The notes under the pieces were generated by a model. That model worked only from the letters and a program-made list of their open reading frames with translations, ran no database searches and was not told where the DNA came from. A DNA stretch of 64,000 nt from contig CP102274.1 of the NCBI GenBank assembly GCA_025149285.1, positions 6,366,489-6,430,488 on the forward strand. Direction: 5' to 3'. Within the stretch, counting starts at the first letter, position 1; every line of letters begins with the position of its first letter. A program made the position numbers and the translations under genes. The stretch is from Hungatella hathewayi. Lineage in GTDB: Bacteria > Bacillota > Clostridia > Lachnospirales > Lachnospiraceae. Of the stretch, positions 60,537 through 64,000 are shown piece after piece.

Positions 60537-60935
60537 CTATTTTCTGAGGGAAAGTCGTACAAGCGCTCTTCTGAGTGCCAGTTCCGCCCTCATGGTATCA
60601 ATTTCACCGCTCTCTTCCTTTAAGCGGCGTTCCGCACGGATTCTCGCTTCCTCCGCACGATTGCCATCGATCTCATCCGGCCATTCGGCCACTTCGGCCA
60701 TAATGGTGATTCTCTCCGGGAGAATCTCAATAAATCCGGACATCAGGGCTGCTTCCTTAACCCCGCCCTCCTCGTGAATCTTTAAGACTCCGGGAGCCAC
60801 AATGGCTGTCAGCGGGATATGGTTCCTGTATACACCGATGTCTCCCTCCGTCGTGGACAGTTCCACCATGGAAGCTTCTCCATCGTAAAATCTCCGTTCG
60901 GGAGTAATCACATGCAGTTTGAATAAATCAGCCAT
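60537..60935 (-). CDS. atpC: F1 ATP synthase epsilon subunit
   Basis: Rotor-linked inhibitory subunit of 132 residues. The N-terminal beta barrel (FKLHVITPERRFYDGEASMV, EGDIGVYRNHIPLTA, LMSGFIEILPERITIMAEVA) and the C-terminal helical hairpin are complete. It follows atpD by 11 bp and ends the operon at a terminator. Confidence 0.96.
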   Translation of the reverse strand: MADLFKLHVITPERRFYDGEASMVELSTTEGDIGVYRNHIPLTAIVAPGVLKIHEEGGVKEAALMSGFIEILPERITIMAEVAEWPDEIDGNRAEEARIRAERRLKEESGEIDTMRAELALRRALVRLSLRK

Positions 60936-60946
60936 ATTCCCACCCC

Positions 60947-62338
60947 CTATTTCACACGGGCAAGAACATCATCCATACTACCTGCATTTAAGAAATAGCT
61001 TTCAGGAATATCGTCATGTTTGCCTTCCAGAATCTCCTTGAAGCCCTGAATCGTATCAGCCAGCGGAACGTAACGGCCTTCCAGACCGGTAAACTGTCCT
61101 GCCACGAAGAACGGCTGGGATAAGAATCTCTGAATCTTTCTCGCACGGGATACGGTAAGCTTATCTTCTTCAGAAAGCTCATCCATACCCAGCATGGCGA
61201 TGATATCCTGTAACTCTTTATACTTCTGAAGTACTTCCTGTACGCCGCGGGCCACGTTGTAATGCTCTTCACCCACGATACGCGGGTCTAAGATGCGGGA
61301 GGTGGACTCCAGCGGATCTACGGCCGGATAGATACCCAGCTCTACGATGGCACGGCTTAAAACAGTGGTCGCATCCAGATGGGCGAATGTATTAGCCGGA
61401 GCCGGGTCGGTCAAGTCATCGGCCGGCACGTAAACAGCCTGTACGGATGTGATGGAACCGTTCTTTGTCGATGTAATACGCTCCTGAAGAGCACCCATCT
61501 CGGTCTGCAGGGTCGGCTGGTAACCAACGGCGGATGGCATACGGCCAAGCAGAGCGGAAACCTCGGAACCTGCCTGCGTGAAACGGAAGATATTGTCGAT
61601 GAACAGCAGTACATCCTTGCCTGCCTGGTCACGGAAATACTCTGCCATGGTCAGTCCGGTCAGTCCGACTCTCATACGGGCTCCCGGCGGTTCGTTCATC
61701 TGTCCGAACACCATGGTGGTTTTATTGATAACGCCTGATTCCTGCATCTCATAGTATAAGTCGTTTCCCTCACGGGTACGCTCGCCAACGCCGGTGAATA
61801 CGGAATATCCGCCGTGCTCTGTAGCGATGTTACGAATCAGTTCCTGGATTAATACGGTTTTTCCTACGCCGGCGCCGCCGAACAGACCGATCTTACCGCC
61901 CTTCTGATAGGGGCAGAGAAGATCGACTACCTTGATACCCGTTTCCAGGATCTCAGTCTCGGTGGACTGCTCTTCAAATGTAGGAGCCGGTCTGTGGATC
62001 GGTAAGTACTCTTTCACTTCCGGCTTTGGTTTATTATCGATGGGATCACCCAGTACGTTAAAGATACGTCCCAGGGTCTCTTCACCGACCGGTATTGTGA
62101 TCGGCGCCCCCGTTGCGACGGCTTCCATACCACGTACCAGTCCATCGGTCGAACCCATGGCGATACATCTTACGGTATCATCGCCAAGGTGCTGGGATAC
62201 TTCCACAACCAGGCGGTTTCCGTTTTTCATCGTGATGTCAATCGCATCATTGATGCTCGGAAGCCTGCCCTGGCTGAACTTGATATCCAGTACGGCACCG
62301 ATGATCTGGGTGATCTTACCAATATTTTGTTCTGCCAT
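60947..62338 (-). CDS. atpD: F1 ATP synthase beta subunit
   Basis: Catalytic subunit of 463 residues. Walker A is GGAGVGKT (154-161), GERTREGNDLYYEM holds the catalytic Glu, and LLFIDNIFRFTQAGSEVSAL is the Walker B region. The C-terminal DELSEEDKL is the DELSEED torque-contact loop. Ion specificity resides in the membrane part and is not readable here. Confidence 0.97.
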   Translation of the reverse strand: MAEQNIGKITQIIGAVLDIKFSQGRLPSINDAIDITMKNGNRLVVEVSQHLGDDTVRCIAMGSTDGLVRGMEAVATGAPITIPVGEETLGRIFNVLGDPIDNKPKPEVKEYLPIHRPAPTFEEQSTETEILETGIKVVDLLCPYQKGGKIGLFGGAGVGKTVLIQELIRNIATEHGGYSVFTGVGERTREGNDLYYEMQESGVINKTTMVFGQMNEPPGARMRVGLTGLTMAEYFRDQAGKDVLLFIDNIFRFTQAGSEVSALLGRMPSAVGYQPTLQTEMGALQERITSTKNGSITSVQAVYVPADDLTDPAPANTFAHLDATTVLSRAIVELGIYPAVDPLESTSRILDPRIVGEEHYNVARGVQEVLQKYKELQDIIAMLGMDELSEEDKLTVSRARKIQRFLSQPFFVAGQFTGLEGRYVPLADTIQGFKEILEGKHDDIPESYFLNAGSMDDVLARVK

Positions 62339-62355
62339 CTTGTTTCTCCTTATTA

Positions 62356-63210
62356 TTATGATATTGCATTGGCACCTGCAATGATCTCGGTCAGCTCCTG
62401 GGTAATGGAGCCCTGTCTTGCACGGTTGTATGCCAAACCAAGTTCTTCAATCATCTCTTCCGCATTATTTGTCGCCGAATCCATGGCTGTCATCCGGGCG
62501 CCGTTTTCACTTGCCACGGCCTCTAAAAGCGCGCCATAGATCAGACTGCTCATATATTTCGGAATGATGGAATCCAGCACCTGATCTTCATTCGGTTCAT
62601 AATTCATAAGCACCAGATCCGTCTTTTCGCCTGCGTCGCCTGCCTCTACGGGAAGCAGCTTTTTAAGCGTCGGAATATGGGTCACTGTATTTTTGAATGA
62701 AGTGTAGGCCAGATAGATTTCACCAATCTGGTTCTGACCAAACGCATCCAGGAGCTCCGCGGTCACATCGGCCACGTCGCGGTAGATCGGCTCATTGATG
62801 ACCTCGGAATAATCCTCGGCAATCTCATAGCCTTTTCTCACAAATGAATCCTTTCCCTTACGGCCGATGGCATAGATGACGGCGTTTTCCGGAGTCAGAC
62901 CTTCCGCTCCCGTTACCAGCTTGACGATGTTGTTGTTGTAACCGCCTGCCAGACCACGGTTGGAAGTGATGGCGATGACCGCCTTCTTCTTCGAATCTCC
63001 CGCCTTTAAATACTTATGCTCTATATTGCCGGATTTACGCAGCATGGAGCAGATCGTATCATACATCATGTCGTAATATGGTTTTGATTCTTCTGCTTTT
63101 GTTCTGGACTTCTGCAGCTTCACGGTGGATACAAGCTTCATGGCTTTCGTAATCTGCTCGGTGCTTTGAATACTTTCTTTTCTATGTTTGATATCCCTCA
63201 TGGATGCCAT
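62356..63210 (-). CDS. atpG: F1 ATP synthase gamma subunit
   Basis: Central rotor shaft of 284 residues. The N-terminal helix (MRDIKHRKESIQSTEQITKA) and the C-terminal helix (MTAMDSATNNAEEMIEELGL, QGSITQELTEIIAGANAIS) form the coiled shaft; the Rossmann-like middle has ITSNRGLAGGYNNNIVKLV. It lies between atpA and atpD as in all F-type operons. Confidence 0.97.
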   Translation of the reverse strand: MASMRDIKHRKESIQSTEQITKAMKLVSTVKLQKSRTKAEESKPYYDMMYDTICSMLRKSGNIEHKYLKAGDSKKKAVIAITSNRGLAGGYNNNIVKLVTGAEGLTPENAVIYAIGRKGKDSFVRKGYEIAEDYSEVINEPIYRDVADVTAELLDAFGQNQIGEIYLAYTSFKNTVTHIPTLKKLLPVEAGDAGEKTDLVLMNYEPNEDQVLDSIIPKYMSSLIYGALLEAVASENGARMTAMDSATNNAEEMIEELGLAYNRARQGSITQELTEIIAGANAIS

Positions 63211-63240
63211 GATTCTTCACCTGCCTTTATTACAATCCTG

Positions 63241-64000
63241 TTAAAAAGCCTCCGCCTTGCACTCGTTAATCGCCTTCGTCAGCAGCGCATCCGTCTCCTC
63301 GGTAATCTGCTTCGTATCACGGATCGAAGCCGGAATCTGCGGATATTTGCTGTCGATGAAGCTGAATAATGCCTTCTCAAAATCAAGGATACGGTGGGTA
63401 GGAATGTCCAGCAAAAGCTTTCTGGTGGCAGCGAAAATAATCATGACCTGGTATTCTACCGGCATCGGCTGATACTGCCCCTGCTTTAACACTTCCTTGA
63501 TTCTCTCGCCCTGTGCCAGCTGTTCCGTGGTCTCTTTATCAAGCTCTGAGCCGAACTGGGCAAAGCTTGCAAGCTCGCGGTACTGAGCCAGCTCCACACG
63601 GATCGGAGCCGCAATCTTCTTCATCGCCTTGATCTGAGCCGCGCCGCCTACACGGGATACGGACAGACCTGCGTTGATGGCCGGACGGAAACCGGAGTTA
63701 AACATCTCCGTCTCCAGATAAATCTGGCCGTCAGTAATAGAGATCACGTTCGTCGGAATATAGGCCGAAACGTCACCTGCCTGAGTCTCAATAATCGGAA
63801 GAGCCGTTAAGGAGCCGCCGCCCAACGCGTCGGATAACTTACTTGCTCTCTCTAAAAGTCTTGAATGGAGATAGAATACATCGCCCGGATATGCCTCACG
63901 TCCCGGCGGTCTCTTGAGCAGCAGGGACAGGGTACGGTAAGCCGCCGCATGTTTACTTAAGTCGTCGTAAACAACCAGTACGTCCTCGCCGTTCTCCATC
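63241..64000 (-). CDS. atpA: F1 ATP synthase alpha subunit (C-terminal part, cut by window edge)
   Basis: The last 253 codons of the non-catalytic nucleotide-binding subunit. VLVVYDDLSKHAAAYRTLSL and LKRPPGREAYPGDVFYLHSR, then FNSGFRPAINAGLSVSRVGG with the arginine finger region, are diagnostic. The Walker A lies beyond the window. It is followed by atpG after 30 bp. Confidence 0.97.
   Translation of the reverse strand, partial: MENGEDVLVVYDDLSKHAAAYRTLSLLLKRPPGREAYPGDVFYLHSRLLERASKLSDALGGGSLTALPIIETQAGDVSAYIPTNVISITDGQIYLETEMFNSGFRPAINAGLSVSRVGGAAQIKAMKKIAAPIRVELAQYRELASFAQFGSELDKETTEQLAQGERIKEVLKQGQYQPMPVEYQVMIIFAATRKLLLDIPTHRILDFEKALFSFIDSKYPQIPASIRDTKQITEETDALLTKAINECKAEAF

Overview
The window looks like chromosomal DNA from an anaerobic, motile member of the Lachnospiraceae (Clostridia). 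This is inferred from the roughly 50% GC content, strong AGGAGG-type ribosome binding sites, the Gram-positive FliY/CsrA/FliW flagellar gene set, choline-binding-type wall repeats and PcsB-like wall hydrolases. I cannot name the species. Almost everything is on the minus strand, so the genes are best read from position 64000 down to 1. The exceptions are a two-component system (3907-6151) and one Rpn-family gene (31621-32622).

Right end (64000-56550): the last four F1 ATP synthase genes (atpA partial, atpG, atpD, atpC) end at a strong terminator. A cell-wall operon with its own promoter follows: a PcsB-like coiled-coil NlpC/P60 hydrolase and two paralogous secreted proteins with cell-wall-binding repeats, closed by a terminator.

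Flagellar module 1 (56488-34300) starts from a near-consensus sigma-A promoter. It encodes fliE (frameshifted as read), fliF, fliG, fliH, fliI, fliJ, fliK, flgD, a small flagellar-operon protein, flgE, flbD, motA, a fliY, flhA, sigma-28 (fliA), two rod genes (flgF/flgG type), a FapA/DUF342 protein, a FliK-C-like protein paired with a stand-alone FlhB C-terminal domain, a PilZ protein and a VanY-type carboxypeptidase. Flagellin (fliC) follows as its own unit, with a sigma-28-like promoter, a leader carrying two consensus CsrA sites, and a terminator.

Island between the modules (32700-28730): an Rpn nuclease/transposase-like gene with a long structured leader, a pyridoxal/pyridoxamine kinase with an inverted-repeat operator, and a parA-comFB pair.

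Flagellar module 2 (28800-13500) starts from a sigma-28-like promoter: flgM, flgN, flgK, flgL, a YviE-like gene, fliW, csrA, a FliT-like gene, fliD, fliS, flgB, flgC, motB, fliM, a second fliY, fliO, fliP, fliQ, fliR and flhB. ftsE and ftsX follow directly. No che genes, fliL, flhF or flhG are seen in the window.

Left end (11830-1): an ABC exporter with a giant coiled-coil permease, a sugar-nucleotide pyrophosphorylase, and a galactoside uptake operon (binding protein, two permeases, GH42 beta-galactosidase) transcribed divergently from a seven-helix sensor kinase and its NarL-type regulator.

Together the flagellar genes supply the basal body, switch, export apparatus, rod, hook, filament, cap and stators, with two control loops visible in the DNA: FliA/FlgM over late promoters and CsrA/FliW over flagellin translation. 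The points most worth a second look are the frameshifted fliE, the doubled FliY with a FliM lacking its CheY-docking peptide, the CsrA sites in the fliC leader, the FliK-C/FlhB-C pair and the ParA-ComFB pair.
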